Made by a program: the position numbers and the translations under genes. 64,000 nt of DNA from Vibrio hepatarius (GTDB lineage Bacteria; Pseudomonadota; Gammaproteobacteria; Enterobacterales; Vibrionaceae), in assembly GCF_001274785.1 (NCBI RefSeq), contig NZ_LHPI01000012.1, forward strand, positions 124,001 to 188,000, read 5' to 3'. Under the pieces are notes generated by a model. It was given only the letters and a program-made list of their open reading frames with translations, searched no databases and was not told the origin of the DNA. Shown piece by piece: positions 45,391 to 56,943 of the stretch (position 1 is its first letter; each line of letters begins with the position of its first letter).

Positions 45391-45419
45391 GAAAAGGCGA
45401 ACTCAAGGTTCGCCTTCTT
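45391..45419 (-). terminator. Terminator of the BASS transporter gene
   Basis: AAGGCGAAC and GTTCGCCTT form a 9-bp stem followed by T residues on the minus strand. Confidence 0.7.
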
Positions 45420-45437
45420 TATTACTCAATTTGTATT

Positions 45438-46379
45438 TTAGTTGCTGGTTTGCACTTTGAGTTTTTCATCATCGGTAGGACGTTTAGCCCAGTAGCCCGC
45501 TAGTAACGAACCCGATAGGTTATGCCAAACAGAGAAAATCGTCCCTGCCACTGCTGAAGCAGGCGTGAAGAATTTCATCGCCAACGCCGTCGCCAATCCT
45601 GAATTTTGCAAACCCACTTCAAGCGCTACAGTGCGGCTTATGGTGTGATTAAAACCAAACCAACGGCTGATCCAGTAACCTGATGCCAAACCAATACCGT
45701 TATGCAATACAACAGCGAGGGCAACAATTGGACCTATACTCGCCAACTGCTTCGCGTTCAGCGCGACAACGATAGCAATGATCAACACGATAGCCACCAT
45801 AGAAACCAACGGTAAAATAGGCTCAAGCTTTTCGGTTACTCGGTGCATAAAGACATTCAGCAGTAAACCGACACCAACGGGCAGCAAGACAATCTTGACT
45901 AAGCTCATCAGCATCGCCATCACTGGCACATCAATATTCTGACCAGCGAGAAGCTGGACTAGAAACGGAGTTAGCACCACACCACAGAGAGTAGATATCG
46001 ACGTCATGGTGATCGACAGTGCGACATCACCCTTGGCCAAGTAACAGATGACATTGGACGCGGTACCACCCGCAACACTGCCGACCAATACCATGCCAAC
46101 GGTAAGAACTGGGTCGAATGCCAATAGCATACTAATCAACAGTGCCGCGCTCGGCATGACGGTGAACTGCAATACCAATCCGATGCCCACCGCTTTTTTA
46201 TTGCTGAGCACGTTGAGAAAATCTTTCGGTCTGAGCGTTAACCCCATTGCCAGCATGATGATCGTCAATAAAGGCACGATTTGGCTTTTAAGGTCGACAA
46301 ACGCAGCGGGAGAAAAGTAAGCGAAGGCCGAGAATAGCGCCGCCCACAAAGGAAAGAGTTGAGTGATTGTCCTTAACAT
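45438..46379 (-). CDS. Bile acid:sodium symporter family (BASS) transporter
   Basis: 313 residues, about ten membrane helices. BASS signatures are GSVAGGTASNVICYLAKGDVALSITMTS near 115 and EVGLQNSGLATALAMKFF near 250. Bacterial members move pantoate, pyruvate-like acids or steroid acids with sodium. The substrate is not readable from sequence. Confidence 0.9.
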   Translation of the reverse strand: MLRTITQLFPLWAALFSAFAYFSPAAFVDLKSQIVPLLTIIMLAMGLTLRPKDFLNVLSNKKAVGIGLVLQFTVMPSAALLISMLLAFDPVLTVGMVLVGSVAGGTASNVICYLAKGDVALSITMTSISTLCGVVLTPFLVQLLAGQNIDVPVMAMLMSLVKIVLLPVGVGLLLNVFMHRVTEKLEPILPLVSMVAIVLIIAIVVALNAKQLASIGPIVALAVVLHNGIGLASGYWISRWFGFNHTISRTVALEVGLQNSGLATALAMKFFTPASAVAGTIFSVWHNLSGSLLAGYWAKRPTDDEKLKVQTSN

Positions 46380-46554
46380 AGTGATACATTCCGTTTTTGT
46401 ATTTCAGTGGTATTTCTTGCTCCAATCTCTAACCTACCCCACTCGGCGTGATATATACAATTGTATTTATATCTAAATAGTCATTATCTCAGTGAAGCAA
46501 CGCCGCTTTGCGCTCCTATGTTAGCGCAAAATTTAATTCAGCTAACGGCAGATA

Positions 46555-46582
46555 CAAAAAAGGCCGGCACTTGGCCGACCTT
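46555..46582 (-). terminator. Terminator of the acetate transporter gene
   Basis: On the minus strand, AAGGTCGGC and GCCGGCCTT (one G-U pair) are followed by a T run, 18 bases past the stop. Confidence 0.8.
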
Positions 46583-46599
46583 TTCGCAACAAGGTTGAA

Positions 46600-47193
46600 T
46601 TAAGCTGCGACAGCAGTTTCAACTTGGCGAGTCACTTTCGCTGTACCAACTGGTAGTACTGTGCGACCGTATTCGTTGTTTAGCACCTGCGCCATTGCGA
46701 AGTAGATTGCGCTCGCACCACAGAAGATACCCTCAATACCCGCGATAGTGCCGATAAACTCACTGCCTGTAAAGTCACGAGCCGCCAGTAGGAAGAACAG
46801 TACCGTTAGTGAACCGAACACGATCTGTTTTGCGGTTGGGTAGCATAGAGAGCCGATGAACATGAAGCCAGTGAAAATGCCCCAAAGCGCTAAGTACCAG
46901 CCCATGAAGTTTGCTGGGCTAGCAGGAAGGCCCATGTTAGGCATCACGATAATACCAACCAGTGTCAGCCAAAATAGGCCGTAAGAAGTAAACGCAGTGG
47001 TACCGAATGTGTCGCCACGTTTGAAGCACATCATACCTACAAGAACTTGGCCAAGACCACCGTAGAAGATTCCCATTGCTAGAATCATTGAATCAATTGG
47101 GAAAAAACCTGCATTATGGATGTTTAGCAGGATTGTGGTCATCCCGAAGCCCATTAGGCCTAATGGAGCTGGGTTTGCCAATTTCGTTGACAT
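46600..47193 (-). CDS. SatP/YaaH-family acetate-succinate transporter
   Basis: 197 residues, six membrane helices. The family motif NPAPLGLMGFGMTTILLNIHNAG is at the N-terminus. It carries acetate or succinate with protons across the inner membrane. The ATG at 47193 has AAGGTG seven bases before it; the GTG three codons earlier is too close to that site. Confidence 0.92.
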   Translation of the reverse strand: MSTKLANPAPLGLMGFGMTTILLNIHNAGFFPIDSMILAMGIFYGGLGQVLVGMMCFKRGDTFGTTAFTSYGLFWLTLVGIIVMPNMGLPASPANFMGWYLALWGIFTGFMFIGSLCYPTAKQIVFGSLTVLFFLLAARDFTGSEFIGTIAGIEGIFCGASAIYFAMAQVLNNEYGRTVLPVGTAKVTRQVETAVAA

Positions 47194-47589
47194 TTTGCGC
47201 ACCTTTAAAAAAAGTTAATAAAAATTACGCGCGAAGTTTAATGAAGCAGCACTCAAACACAAACGCGTTTTTTCACAAACTAAGTTTGCAGTTTTGCTCT
47301 CAAAGTGGTGTAAGTTTGCTCAGCTCATAAAGCTTCGAAAAATACGCTTCAGTGCCTCGTGTAAAAATAGAGGTGAAGTCGGACGCCAGCTATTCATTTA
47401 AGTTATCAATAACAACTTAAGCCACTCAAGGATCAATCGTTAAGCGACTGAATAGTGTATAAAAACAGCAAAAAAACGTGACATATATTACATAAATTCT
47501 TTTATTCACCGCTAACTCATCACGATCTCAAAAGCAATTCACTAAATAGTCAGCAACATACGTACTTCTGTGCTTAAATTTCTATACTG
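47194..47589. other. 396-base divergent spacer
   Basis: AT-rich divergent promoter region between the acetate transporter and the GGDEF-EAL sensor. No RNA or operator recognised beyond a short imperfect inverted repeat near 47398. Confidence 0.45.
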
Positions 47590-50100
47590 ATGAACAAAAT
47601 GGGTGATAGTCGATTGAAATTATTGAATTTTGGACTAGTAAGATGGTATTTCAGCAAGGTACTTAACACCGTCTTGCGCCGTCTAATTCAAGTTGACTCA
47701 GTTAAAAAGCTACTGTATGCCTTCATGGTTAGCGTGCTTTGCTATGCCCCTACATACGCCCATGCCGATGAGCACAATGTGTTAATCCTCAATTCCTACC
47801 ACAGCAGTTTCCCTTGGACGGATAATCTGGTTAACACCATCAAAAATGAGCTTGCGAAATCAGGTTATCACTCACTTGATATCGAGTTTATGGATACCAA
47901 AGAGTATGGTTTTGGTGAAGAATATATTCAGCGCTTAAGAAGTGACTATGGCTACAAGTTTAAAGACAAAACACTCAGTTTAGTCATTGCAACCGATGAT
48001 AATGCACTTAACTTTGTTCGCAGATTTCACAACGAAATTTTCAAAAACAGTCCAGTTGTTTTTGTCGGTGTAAATAATATTGCATTAGCCGACGTATTAG
48101 ACCGAAATTTATTTACCGGTGTTTTTGAAGTTGAACCCTTTGTCGAAAATATCGACTTGATATTGAAAACCAACCCTAAAGTAAAAAAAATACTGCTTAT
48201 TTTTGACAAGACGCCAACTGGTGAAGCCCGTTGGGATACGATATCGACAACCTTTGAGCAGTACCCCAATATCACTTTTGAACGTATATACGGCAATGAG
48301 AAACTGGGTGATTTAGAACACTATGTAAATAAGCTGACTGATGATACAGGAATTATCTTCGGCTCGTACTACAGTGATGCGTCCAACCGCTATGTATCAC
48401 TCGCAGAAGGAGCTAACCGCATCAGCACCGCGTCAAGCCAACCTGTCTATGCCATGCATGAACAATTGATCGATTATGGCGTGACGGGAGGCAAAGTGAT
48501 TAACGCCAAAAAGTCGGGGCTACTAGCGGCAAACCAAGCGATTAAGATCCTTAAAGGTACCTCTACTGCCGAGATTGACATGGTCAAAGAAGATATTGGC
48601 AGTTATATTTTTCGTTATGATCGCTTGGTCAAATATGATATTTCGCCATCTATACTTCCCTCTTCCTCTTATATTATTGGCCAGCCTTTTAATCCATGGA
48701 AAGAATATTGGCTACAAATATCAATCACCAGCCTATTATTGACCGTACTACTGATTACTAATATCGCATTATTTAAAAACATCAGGAAAAGAGAAAGTAT
48801 TCAAAATCAACTGGAGAAGACCAATTTACTGTTAGATAGAGAAGCCAATATTGACACTCTCACCGGGCTGAAAAATCGATTCAATTTCGAAACCTGGTTG
48901 AAATCGATAAAATACGAATCGAGTGACTATATTGTGGTCTATATCGATATCGACCAGTTTAAGTTGATTAATGATTACTACGGTCATAAAACGGGTGATA
49001 GCATCGTCAGTCAAGTCGCAGATAGACTTGAAAAGAACCTTCCTCATGCCAAAAGCGTGTTTCGGATTGGTGGTGACGAATTTTGCATTGTCTTTCCGGC
49101 TGATGGGCTTGATCAAAATGAGGTTTCATCTTCAATCATCAATTGTTTTAACCACCCCTATTACGTAGAGGACGAAGCGAGCGTAAAAGTCACGGTCAGT
49201 GGTGGGATGATTCACACAGCGCAACTCAGTGACTCATCTGATTCGCTCAAATACACTGATATGGCGCTTTATCAGGCCAAAAGTGCTGGCGGAAACAAGA
49301 TCCTGCCTTATGTTCAAGAATACGACTCAAATGTCGCGCAACTGAACAACGCCAGCGCACATGTACAAAAGTTGATCCGAGAGCAGCGCGATTTTGACTT
49401 TTACGTCCAACCGATTGTCGAAATGAAAACAAGGCAAACCGTGGGTTATGAAATGCTACTTAGGTTGACATACGATGACGGTTCAAGCGTTCCGCCACCG
49501 TTGGTCGTACGTGCGTGTGAGTTAACCGGTGCCATACATACGCTCACGGTTGAAACCTTTAAAGCGGCGTGCCGTTTCCTTGCCATATCTGACCCCAATA
49601 CGTTTCTAACCATCAACCTTAGTCATGCTCAGCTAATGGTGATCGACGTGTTGGACGAACTGGAGGCTCAATTTAGAACAAGCGGACAAGACATCAACCG
49701 ACTCATCATTGAAATTACCGAAGATAAGTTTCTCGAAGAACCTACCTTCATCGATACACTCAATGAATTTAAAGCGAGAAACATTCGTTTGGCATTGGAC
49801 GACTTTGGTAGCGGCTATTCCTCTTTGTCTTGCTTGAAGAGTATCCCGTTATACATTTCTAAGCTGGATAAACGCTTTGTCACTCATCAGGCATACTCCA
49901 AAGAGTCTCTGACCCATCTATGCCATTTATGTTCTAGCTTAGGTTTAAGAGTGTTGGCTGAAGGTATCGAAGATCTCAGTGACTACGAACTATGCCTTCA
50001 ATCGGGTGTTGAGCTAGGTCAGGGGTACTACTTCTCCCACCCACTTCCGTTCGAACAAGCCGCAGGGCGCTCGTTATCTATAGAATCGACGACGCATTAA
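47590..50100 (+). CDS. Periplasmic-binding sensor with GGDEF and EAL domains
   Basis: 836 residues. A signal/anchor helix ends at YAHA near residue 57. A periplasmic ABC-substrate-binding-like domain follows (about 60-365; HNVLILNSYHSSFPWTDNLV), then a membrane helix (about 375-395), a GGDEF domain (about 420-575) with RIGGDEF intact, and an EAL domain (about 590-830). EAL residues are complete: EMLLR, Asn in INLSH, EITED, DDFGSGYSS, KLDKR, AEGIED and QGYYF. It may switch between making and breaking c-di-GMP according to a ligand. No RxxD inhibitory site is evident. Confidence 0.93.
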   Translation: MNKMGDSRLKLLNFGLVRWYFSKVLNTVLRRLIQVDSVKKLLYAFMVSVLCYAPTYAHADEHNVLILNSYHSSFPWTDNLVNTIKNELAKSGYHSLDIEFMDTKEYGFGEEYIQRLRSDYGYKFKDKTLSLVIATDDNALNFVRRFHNEIFKNSPVVFVGVNNIALADVLDRNLFTGVFEVEPFVENIDLILKTNPKVKKILLIFDKTPTGEARWDTISTTFEQYPNITFERIYGNEKLGDLEHYVNKLTDDTGIIFGSYYSDASNRYVSLAEGANRISTASSQPVYAMHEQLIDYGVTGGKVINAKKSGLLAANQAIKILKGTSTAEIDMVKEDIGSYIFRYDRLVKYDISPSILPSSSYIIGQPFNPWKEYWLQISITSLLLTVLLITNIALFKNIRKRESIQNQLEKTNLLLDREANIDTLTGLKNRFNFETWLKSIKYESSDYIVVYIDIDQFKLINDYYGHKTGDSIVSQVADRLEKNLPHAKSVFRIGGDEFCIVFPADGLDQNEVSSSIINCFNHPYYVEDEASVKVTVSGGMIHTAQLSDSSDSLKYTDMALYQAKSAGGNKILPYVQEYDSNVAQLNNASAHVQKLIREQRDFDFYVQPIVEMKTRQTVGYEMLLRLTYDDGSSVPPPLVVRACELTGAIHTLTVETFKAACRFLAISDPNTFLTINLSHAQLMVIDVLDELEAQFRTSGQDINRLIIEITEDKFLEEPTFIDTLNEFKARNIRLALDDFGSGYSSLSCLKSIPLYISKLDKRFVTHQAYSKESLTHLCHLCSSLGLRVLAEGIEDLSDYELCLQSGVELGQGYYFSHPLPFEQAAGRSLSIESTTH

Positions 50101-50116
50101 CCAGTTGAAACAACAA

Positions 50117-50148
50117 AAAAGCAAAGCCCGTAGAAGCGGACTTTGCTT
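50117..50148 (+). terminator. Hairpin after the GGDEF-EAL gene
   Basis: AAGCAAAG and CTTTGCTT flank an imperfect GC core (CCCG/CGGA). Only a short T run follows. Confidence 0.6.
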
Positions 50149-50219
50149 GATGCAATTGACTCTATAGAACTCATTAACGCCTTAGCTAACTGATCAGACG
50201 CCGAGTTACCACAGCAATA

Positions 50220-51929
50220 TTATTGGCAGGAAATCTCGTCCCAAAACCAGTTTGATTGAGTTGGACTTTCCCATACACCAGGGCCGTTCTTAGCGATAAA
50301 ACACTTACCGTTGTATGTGACTTTATCTCCGTCCGCGACTTGAGTTTCGCCCGGCTGCCACTGAATGAATGTACCTGTATCCGGATTTGGTGTTGGCTCA
50401 GGTTCTGGTGTCGGTTCTGGATCCGGAGTGGGTTCTGGCGTTGGCTCCGGAATCGGATCTGGAGTAGGCTCAGGCGCAGGCTCGGTTGGCGTTCCTGCGA
50501 TCAACTCCCAAGGACCACCTAAACTCGGCTCGTGACCTTGAGTCCACCATTTCGCTCGATATGTCGCACCTTGGTAAGTCACCTCTTCACCACCGGAATA
50601 CACCTTGTTGGCATCCCATTCGTTGCCTGTACCATCACCGGTGCCTGGGTCGACCGGATCAAGTTGCTCTACAACTCGAACTTCTGGCCAACTTGTGTGC
50701 GATTCATACAAGTTCGTCACACACTTCTCGTAATCCCCCGGAACCAGCGCAGAGTACGCGGTTTGGAAGCCCACTAACTCACACTCAAACGAGTAACCAC
50801 CCGGTCGGTCTGCATAGTATTTCCAATTTCCATCCCAGTTGGTGTAGAGCACATCGGTTGCTCCATTTAAGTTTAAGCTTCCGTATGGAGTTTGCTGCCA
50901 ACACGTGTTCTTTTCGTCGGCTTCAATAGGGATTTGGTAGTGTGACGACAATCCTTCCCAGTAACGAATGCGGTTGACTGGCTGACCTTTGTCTTTGTTT
51001 TGTTCACCACATTCGATCCCACCGTTGATGATGTTAATCGTGGTACCAAAACCATAACCAATACCGGCGTCAGTTTCGCGTTGAGACGGAACCCAAGTGC
51101 GGTCGATAACATGCAACATCGCAGGCTTTGGTGCTTGTGGAGTTAAGAAGAACCAAATCGCAGAAGCTAAGTTCAACCAAGAGTCCGCAACCAAGCCCGG
51201 ATTGTTAAGTAGGACGGTCGCATCGCCGTCAAACATCACTTCAGAGAAGGCACCATAGTTAAAGTGATAAGAGAGCTGTTTAGCGCCACGCCCAAAGTAA
51301 CCCTGCCCAGCGGCACATGGCCATTTCTTGTTTTGCCAATCGTTCTGACCACAACCTGTGGTGTAACCAGCTTGCCCTTCTGACCAGCCCATTTCACGCA
51401 CGTGCACCAACGCTTGCTGCCACTCTTCTAGCGAAAGTGGGTTGTCAGACACGTTGTCTTTCGAAATGTGTCCACCGGTTTCCTGAGCAAAGTGAGCAAA
51501 TGCAGTTACGATAGAACGCTTACAAATAGCGTCGGAATCACGCCCGTCTGTATACTCGGCACAAAATGCAGGGAACTTACCGATCGCTCGTAAAAATCGC
51601 GTGTACGTATATTCCGGAGCTGCCATATGAGTCAGAAAATCCCACTCCGTTTGAGGGAAGACTTTCTCTGCTCGCTTAACGTTATCAGGATTGGTTGCGC
51701 TGCCGGGTTCAATCGCTTCAACTAAGGTATTCGGTGCAGTTCGGAGCGCTTGTGACCATATTTGATACATAGGGTCAGCGGTCTTCTGCTGCTCGGCCGC
51801 TTCGATGTCTGCCCGTGAAACAACGTAACCGGTTGGATTAAGCGGATCGGGTTGGATATTCATACTTGCATTTGCTTGTGCCGCTAGGACACAACTCAAT
51901 GCAATAGGAAGATGTTTGAGTGCAAACAT
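50220..51929 (-). CDS. Secreted GH19 chitinase with two chitin-binding modules
   Basis: 569 residues. The signal peptide cleaves near ANA-S. The GH19 catalytic domain (about 95-385) has the Glu in [25 protein letters not shown], and paired cysteines. A CBM5/12-type module (about 425-465; [32 protein letters not shown]) is joined by a Pro-Thr-Glu repeat linker (about 470-515) to a second module (about 520-569). It hydrolyses chitin outside the cell. Expected to be induced by chitin oligosaccharides in Vibrio; no operator was verified. Confidence 0.95.
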   Translation of the reverse strand: MFALKHLPIALSCVLAAQANASMNIQPDPLNPTGYVVSRADIEAAEQQKTADPMYQIWSQALRTAPNTLVEAIEPGSATNPDNVKRAEKVFPQTEWDFLTHMAAPEYTYTRFLRAIGKFPAFCAEYTDGRDSDAICKRSIVTAFAHFAQETGGHISKDNVSDNPLSLEEWQQALVHVREMGWSEGQAGYTTGCGQNDWQNKKWPCAAGQGYFGRGAKQLSYHFNYGAFSEVMFDGDATVLLNNPGLVADSWLNLASAIWFFLTPQAPKPAMLHVIDRTWVPSQRETDAGIGYGFGTTINIINGGIECGEQNKDKGQPVNRIRYWEGLSSHYQIPIEADEKNTCWQQTPYGSLNLNGATDVLYTNWDGNWKYYADRPGGYSFECELVGFQTAYSALVPGDYEKCVTNLYESHTSWPEVRVVEQLDPVDPGTGDGTGNEWDANKVYSGGEEVTYQGATYRAKWWTQGHEPSLGGPWELIAGTPTEPAPEPTPDPIPEPTPEPTPDPEPTPEPEPTPNPDTGTFIQWQPGETQVADGDKVTYNGKCFIAKNGPGVWESPTQSNWFWDEISCQ

Positions 51930-52095
51930 ATCTAGTCTCCTAGTTTAACAATACAATGTACAAGAAATGACTAGACACATAGTGGATCATATATAAAAAA
52001 CACAGAGCGAAGTGAGTTCATTCTGCGAGACAAAATTAATAAATAAGTCCCTGCCCACATTACGTCGCAAGAAAAATGTTACCTTGACTCAAAAG

Positions 52096-52124
52096 AAAAA
52101 CGGAGGCTGACTACGCCTCCGTTT
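52096..52124 (-). terminator. Terminator of the NhaC-family gene
   Basis: AAACGGAGGC and GCCTCCGTTT form a 10-bp stem with a T run on the minus strand. Confidence 0.8.
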
Positions 52125-52143
52125 GATGATATTTCTATCGTTA

Positions 52144-53664
52144 TTACTCTGCCGAAATGGACTCAAGTTGCTCGGTTGGTTTCCGTTTGGACAACACATA
52201 GTAAATAGCTAACTGAGCCACAATCGCCGCAAGAACAATCACTGGCGAGGCAGCAATTCCGGCCAAGAGGAAGCACCCAAGCGCAATCACGCCATTCAAC
52301 ATCGCGTAAGGCAACTGTGTACGGAAGTGCTCATACTGCTCACACCCTGCCCCTGTTGACGACAAAATCGTCGTTTCAGAGATTGGAGAACAGTGGTCAC
52401 CAAACAGACCACCAGACAACACCGCACCAATACAAACCAGCAAAGGAGCGTCAATCGCCACAGCAGTTGGGATCACCAATGGCATCATGATGGCGAACGT
52501 TCCCCAAGACGACCCCGTCGCGAACGAGATAATACTGGCAAGCAAAAAGGCAACCGCTGGCAATAGCCAATAAGGGAATCCTGCTTGAGCTTGTTCAGCA
52601 ATGTATGCCGCCGCGCCCAGTTCTTTCCCAACTGAGCTAAGCGCCCAAGCCAGTACCAAGATAACCGCAACCGACATCATGTTTGACATGCCTTTCAGAT
52701 AGACTTGGATACCGTCTGACAACTTTCTAACTCCATAGAACGCCATCAGCGCAATTAACGTAAATGCGGCAAAGAAATACGCCGATGAGAGTGCCGCTCT
52801 AAACGTTGAGCCCGCCACTTTTTGAAATGGAAAACCATGTGGTACTAGGATGGTACAAAGCACCACCAGCATAACGAGCAAAGGCGCCCAAACAAAACTG
52901 GATTTTGCATTTTTATGCATAAACACATTCATCGATTCCTGAACTTTCCCAAAGTCGGAACCTTGTTCGGCTAACTGTTCAGCCTTTGCCATCGGGCCGA
53001 AGTCCAACCTGAAGAAAGAGACAATCGGTACAATCGCAATCGCTAGAAAGGCGTAAAATTGGTACGGAATGGCGCCAACAAAAGCATCCCAATCACTCAT
53101 AGTGACATTTAGAGCCGTAAATTCCTTTTGAATCAAGCCCATGATGTAAACGCCCCACCCGATAAAAGGAATCAAGATAGCAACGGGAGATGATGTGGAG
53201 TCGATAATAAAAGCTAATTTTTGACGTGATACTTTTAGCTTATCAAATAAAGGTCGGAACACGGGGCCCACAATCAAGGGCGTGCCAAGGTCTGAGAAGA
53301 AGATAACGACACCACCAAACCATGCAGAGATCTGAGCTTGGCATTTACTCGCCACCCACTGAGTGACCTTTTTAGCAAAGGCAACACCACCGCCTGACTT
53401 TTCCATCAGAGCGACGAAACCACCGATGAACACTAATAACAAAATCACACCAGCGTTATAGCTATCAGTAAGTTGCGGGAGTAGGTAACTTTTCATCAAT
53501 GCACTAAACGATTCTAGCGGTCCTTTTTCGACAAAGGAGCCTTCAAGCATGGCGACACCACTAACCACACCGGCGAATAAACCAACGACGACATTTCGTG
53601 TAGTCAGCGCGAGAAAAAGAGTAATAAGGATGGGAATGAGAGAGGTAACGTCAGCCTGTTCCAT
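52144..53664 (-). CDS. NhaC-family sodium/proton antiporter
   Basis: 506 residues, about 12 helices. Conserved motifs are FIGGFVALMEKSGGGVAFAK near 80, SDLGTPLIVGPVFRP near 130, and FGDHCSPISETTILSSTGAGCEQYEHFRTQLPYA near 425. It exchanges sodium (or an organic cation) for protons. It follows guaA on the same strand but behind a terminator, so it is probably separately transcribed. Some members of this broad family carry lysine or malate, so substrate is uncertain. Confidence 0.85.
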   Translation of the reverse strand: MEQADVTSLIPILITLFLALTTRNVVVGLFAGVVSGVAMLEGSFVEKGPLESFSALMKSYLLPQLTDSYNAGVILLLVFIGGFVALMEKSGGGVAFAKKVTQWVASKCQAQISAWFGGVVIFFSDLGTPLIVGPVFRPLFDKLKVSRQKLAFIIDSTSSPVAILIPFIGWGVYIMGLIQKEFTALNVTMSDWDAFVGAIPYQFYAFLAIAIVPIVSFFRLDFGPMAKAEQLAEQGSDFGKVQESMNVFMHKNAKSSFVWAPLLVMLVVLCTILVPHGFPFQKVAGSTFRAALSSAYFFAAFTLIALMAFYGVRKLSDGIQVYLKGMSNMMSVAVILVLAWALSSVGKELGAAAYIAEQAQAGFPYWLLPAVAFLLASIISFATGSSWGTFAIMMPLVIPTAVAIDAPLLVCIGAVLSGGLFGDHCSPISETTILSSTGAGCEQYEHFRTQLPYAMLNGVIALGCFLLAGIAASPVIVLAAIVAQLAIYYVLSKRKPTEQLESISAE

Positions 53665-53774
53665 AGCAATACCATTTTTAATATTTAAACAACAAAAATG
53701 AATATATATTTAATCCAATCGCATGTATATATCTATCACAAAAAGTTGAGTCACCTATTCACAAATTTTAAGCA

Positions 53775-53804
53775 CAAAAAAACCAGCCCGAAGGCTGGTT
53801 TTAT
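53775..53804 (-). terminator. Terminator of guaA
   Basis: AAAACCAGCC and GGCTGGTTTT form a 10-bp stem with a T run on the minus strand. Confidence 0.9.
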
Positions 53805-53823
53805 CAAACATGCTCGAAGCGGG

Positions 53824-55377
53824 TTATTCCCACTCGATTGTCGCTGGTGGCTTACCAGAAATGTCGTAAACAACACGTGAAATGCCGTCAACTTCGTTGA
53901 TAATGCGGTTAGATACTTTACCTAGGAAGTCGTACGGTAGGTGTGCCCAATGCGCCGTCATAAAGTCGATGGTTTCAACTGCGCGCAGTGATACAACCCA
54001 GTCGTACTTACGGCCATCGCCCATTACACCTACAGAGCGAACTGGTAGGAATACCGTGAACGCTTGAGACACTTTGTTGTATAGGTCTGCTGCGTGAAGC
54101 TCTTCAATGAAGATAGCATCAGCACGACGTAGCAAGTCACAGTATTCTTTCTTGATCTCACCAAGAACGCGAACACCTAGACCCGGACCTGGGAATGGGT
54201 GGCGGTAAAGCATGTTGTAAGGAAGACCTAGCTCTAGACCGATCTTACGAACTTCATCTTTAAACAGCTCACGTAGTGGCTCAACCAGACCCATTTCCAT
54301 ATCTTCAGGCAGACCGCCCACGTTATGGTGTGATTTGATCACGTGCGCTTTGCCGGTTTTAGAAGCCGCTGACTCAATAACGTCTGGGTAGATAGTACCC
54401 TGAGCTAGCCACTTCGCGTTTTTCAGCTTCTTCGATTCTTCATCGAATACGTCTACGAACACGTGGCCGATAGTCTTACGTTTTTCTTCTGGGTCAGACT
54501 TGCCTTTTAGTGCTTCAAGGAAACGCTCTTCTGCGTCAACTTTGATGATATTTAAGCCGAACTTGTCGCCAAACATATCCATTACTTGCTGACCTTCGTT
54601 CAGACGAAGCAGACCGTTATCGACGAATACACACGTTAGCTTATCGCCAATCGCGCGGTGAACCAGCATAGCAACAACCGATGAATCCACACCGCCAGAT
54701 AGACCTAGGATCACTTCGTCGTCACCCACTTGCTCTTTAATGCGAGCAACCGCGTCTTCGATGATAGATTCTGATGTCCATAGACGCTCACAACCACATA
54801 CGCCAAGAACAAAGTTCTCTAGCATTTGTAGGCCTTGTTTGGTGTGCGTCACTTCTGGGTGGAACTGAACGCCGTAGTATTTCTTCTCTTCATTCGCCAT
54901 CGCTGCGTAAGGACACGTATCTGTCTCACCAACTTTTACGAAGTCTGCTGGAATTTCTACTACTTTGTCGCCGTGGCTCATCCATACGTCTTGAGTTGCT
55001 TCAAGATCTTTAAATAGTGCAGATTCGCCAGAAACTTTAACTTGTGCGTAGCCAAACTCACGCTCGTTTGAGCCCGCTACTTTACCACCTAGCTGCTCTG
55101 CCATGGTCTGCATGCCGTAACATACGCCAAGCACAGGAACACCTGAGTCAAATACATATTGAGGTGCGCGTGGAGAGTTCTCTTCCGTTACGCTTTCAGG
55201 GCCACCAGATAGGATGATGCCATCTGGGTTGAATTCGCGAATATCCGCTTCTTCTACATCCCAGCTCCATAGTTCACAGTAAACGCCGATTTCACGTACG
55301 CGACGGGCAACTAATTGAGTGTACTGAGAACCGAAGTCCAAGATCAGAATACGTTGGTCATGGATATTTTTAGTCAT
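53824..55377 (-). CDS. guaA: GMP synthase (glutamine-hydrolysing)
   Basis: 517 residues. An N-terminal class I glutamine amidotransferase (Cys in [10 protein letters not shown] near 87, His/Glu in FHPEVTH near 175) precedes the ATP-PPase domain ([15 protein letters not shown] near 228) and dimerisation domain ending in IEWE. It converts XMP to GMP. It lies 99 bases after guaB, and that spacer contains a hairpin and a PurR-like site. Confidence 0.99.
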   Translation of the reverse strand: MTKNIHDQRILILDFGSQYTQLVARRVREIGVYCELWSWDVEEADIREFNPDGIILSGGPESVTEENSPRAPQYVFDSGVPVLGVCYGMQTMAEQLGGKVAGSNEREFGYAQVKVSGESALFKDLEATQDVWMSHGDKVVEIPADFVKVGETDTCPYAAMANEEKKYYGVQFHPEVTHTKQGLQMLENFVLGVCGCERLWTSESIIEDAVARIKEQVGDDEVILGLSGGVDSSVVAMLVHRAIGDKLTCVFVDNGLLRLNEGQQVMDMFGDKFGLNIIKVDAEERFLEALKGKSDPEEKRKTIGHVFVDVFDEESKKLKNAKWLAQGTIYPDVIESAASKTGKAHVIKSHHNVGGLPEDMEMGLVEPLRELFKDEVRKIGLELGLPYNMLYRHPFPGPGLGVRVLGEIKKEYCDLLRRADAIFIEELHAADLYNKVSQAFTVFLPVRSVGVMGDGRKYDWVVSLRAVETIDFMTAHWAHLPYDFLGKVSNRIINEVDGISRVVYDISGKPPATIEWE

Positions 55378-55413
55378 TTTGAGCAGTCTTTTTTAGGCTA
55401 AGTGATTAAAACC

Positions 55414-55433
55414 GAGGCGAGTGTACTCGCCTC
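55414..55433 (-). other. Hairpin in the guaB-guaA spacer
   Basis: GAGGCGAGT and ACTCGCCTC form a 9-bp stem, with a short T-rich stretch after it on the minus strand. It could attenuate readthrough from guaB into guaA. Confidence 0.5.
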
Positions 55434-55453
55434 TTCTTAATGCTTCAAGGAAA

Positions 55454-55469
55454 AAGCAAACGTTTACGT
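55454..55469. promoter_or_regulatory. PurR-box-like site between guaB and guaA
   Basis: AAGCAAACGTTTACGT matches the PurR operator ACGCAAACGTTTGCGT at 14 of 16 positions. PurR binding is inferred from sequence only. Confidence 0.5.
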
Positions 55470-55476
55470 TAGGCTA

Positions 55477-56943
55477 TTAGTTACCTAGACGGTAGTTTGG
55501 TGCTTCCTTAGTGATCTGAACGTCGTGTACGTGAGATTCTTGCATACCCGCGCCAGAGATACGTACAAATTCAGCTTTAGTACGCATATCTTCGATAGTT
55601 GCAGAACCTGTTAGGCCCATGCTTGAACGTAGACCACCCATTTGTTGGTGTACGATCTCTTTTAGGCGGCCTTTGTATGCGATACGACCTTCGATGCCTT
55701 CAGGAACAAGCTTGTCTGCTGCGTTATCAGACTGGAAGTAACGGTCAGAAGAACCTTGAGACATCGCACCTAGAGAACCCATACCACGGTAAGCTTTGTA
55801 AGAACGACCGTTGTAAAGAATCACTTCGCCCGGTGCTTCTTCTGTACCAGCAAACATAGAACCAACCATCACACATGATGCACCAGCAACGATTGCTTTA
55901 CAGATGTCGCCAGAGAAACGGATACCACCGTCGGCAATCACTGGAACGCCGTATTCGTTCGCTACTTCAGCCGCGTCTGCGATTGCTGTGATTTGAGGAA
56001 CACCAACGCCTGTTACGATACGAGTCGTACAGATAGAACCAGGGCCAATACCCACTTTCACTGCGCTTACGCCAGCTTCGATAAGTGCTCTCGCACCAGC
56101 ACCTGTTGCTACGTTACCGCCGATGATGTCTAGATCTGGGTGCGCTGCACGTGTGTCACGAATACGTTGTAGAACGCCTTCAGAGTGACCGTGAGAAGAG
56201 TCGATAAGTAGTACGTCAACGCCTGCTTCAACAAGTGCCGCAACACGCTCTTCGTTACCCGCACCAGCACCAACTGCTGCGCCAACACGTAGACGACCAC
56301 GATCATCTTTACATGCGTTTGGTTTACGTTCTGCTTTATGGAAGTCTTTTGCAGTGATCATACCGGTTAGTTTGAACTCGTCGTTCACTACCAATACTTT
56401 TTCAACGCGCGCTTCGTGCATTTTCTCTTGAACTTCTTCGCGAGTTGCACCTTCGTTTACAGAAGCCAGACGTTCTTTCGGCGTCATTACTGCAGAAACT
56501 TTCTTAGATAGGTCAGTCACAAAGCGTACGTCACGGCCAGTGATGATACCGACCAGTTCGTTGTGCTCTGTTACTACAGGGAAGCCTGCAAAACCGTGCT
56601 TTTCAGTCAGAGCGACTACGTCAGCGATGGTTGCGTCTGGGTTCACTGTCACAGGGTCTGATACAACACCAGCTTCGAAACTCTTTACTTTACGAACTTC
56701 GGCAGCTTGTTGTTCAATAGACATGTTCTTGTGGATAAAGCCAATGCCACCCTCTTGCGCTAGCGCGATAGCTAGACGAGCTTCAGTAACGGTATCCATA
56801 GATGCCGAAATCATAGGAATGTTTAGGGTGATGTTCTTGGTCAGCTGAGTGCGAAGATCAGCTGTGTTTGGGAGAACGGTGGAGTGTGCTGGCACAAGTA
56901 ATACGTCGTCGAATGTCAGCGCTTCTTTGGCAATTCTTAGCAT
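55477..56943 (-). CDS. guaB: Inosine-5'-monophosphate dehydrogenase
   Basis: 488 residues from [25 protein letters not shown] barrel interrupted by two CBS domains (about 95-205). The active-site loop is [15 protein letters not shown] near 298-312 with the catalytic Cys. It oxidises IMP to XMP, the first committed step to GMP. Start at 56943; a 12-codon upstream extension to 56979 is not the family start. First gene of guaB-guaA. Confidence 0.98.
   Translation of the reverse strand: MLRIAKEALTFDDVLLVPAHSTVLPNTADLRTQLTKNITLNIPMISASMDTVTEARLAIALAQEGGIGFIHKNMSIEQQAAEVRKVKSFEAGVVSDPVTVNPDATIADVVALTEKHGFAGFPVVTEHNELVGIITGRDVRFVTDLSKKVSAVMTPKERLASVNEGATREEVQEKMHEARVEKVLVVNDEFKLTGMITAKDFHKAERKPNACKDDRGRLRVGAAVGAGAGNEERVAALVEAGVDVLLIDSSHGHSEGVLQRIRDTRAAHPDLDIIGGNVATGAGARALIEAGVSAVKVGIGPGSICTTRIVTGVGVPQITAIADAAEVANEYGVPVIADGGIRFSGDICKAIVAGASCVMVGSMFAGTEEAPGEVILYNGRSYKAYRGMGSLGAMSQGSSDRYFQSDNAADKLVPEGIEGRIAYKGRLKEIVHQQMGGLRSSMGLTGSATIEDMRTKAEFVRISGAGMQESHVHDVQITKEAPNYRLGN

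Noticed and set aside
50395..50480. Tandem repeat in DNA
   Set aside because: It is the coding sequence of the Pro/Thr/Glu linker in the chitinase, a normal low-complexity linker.
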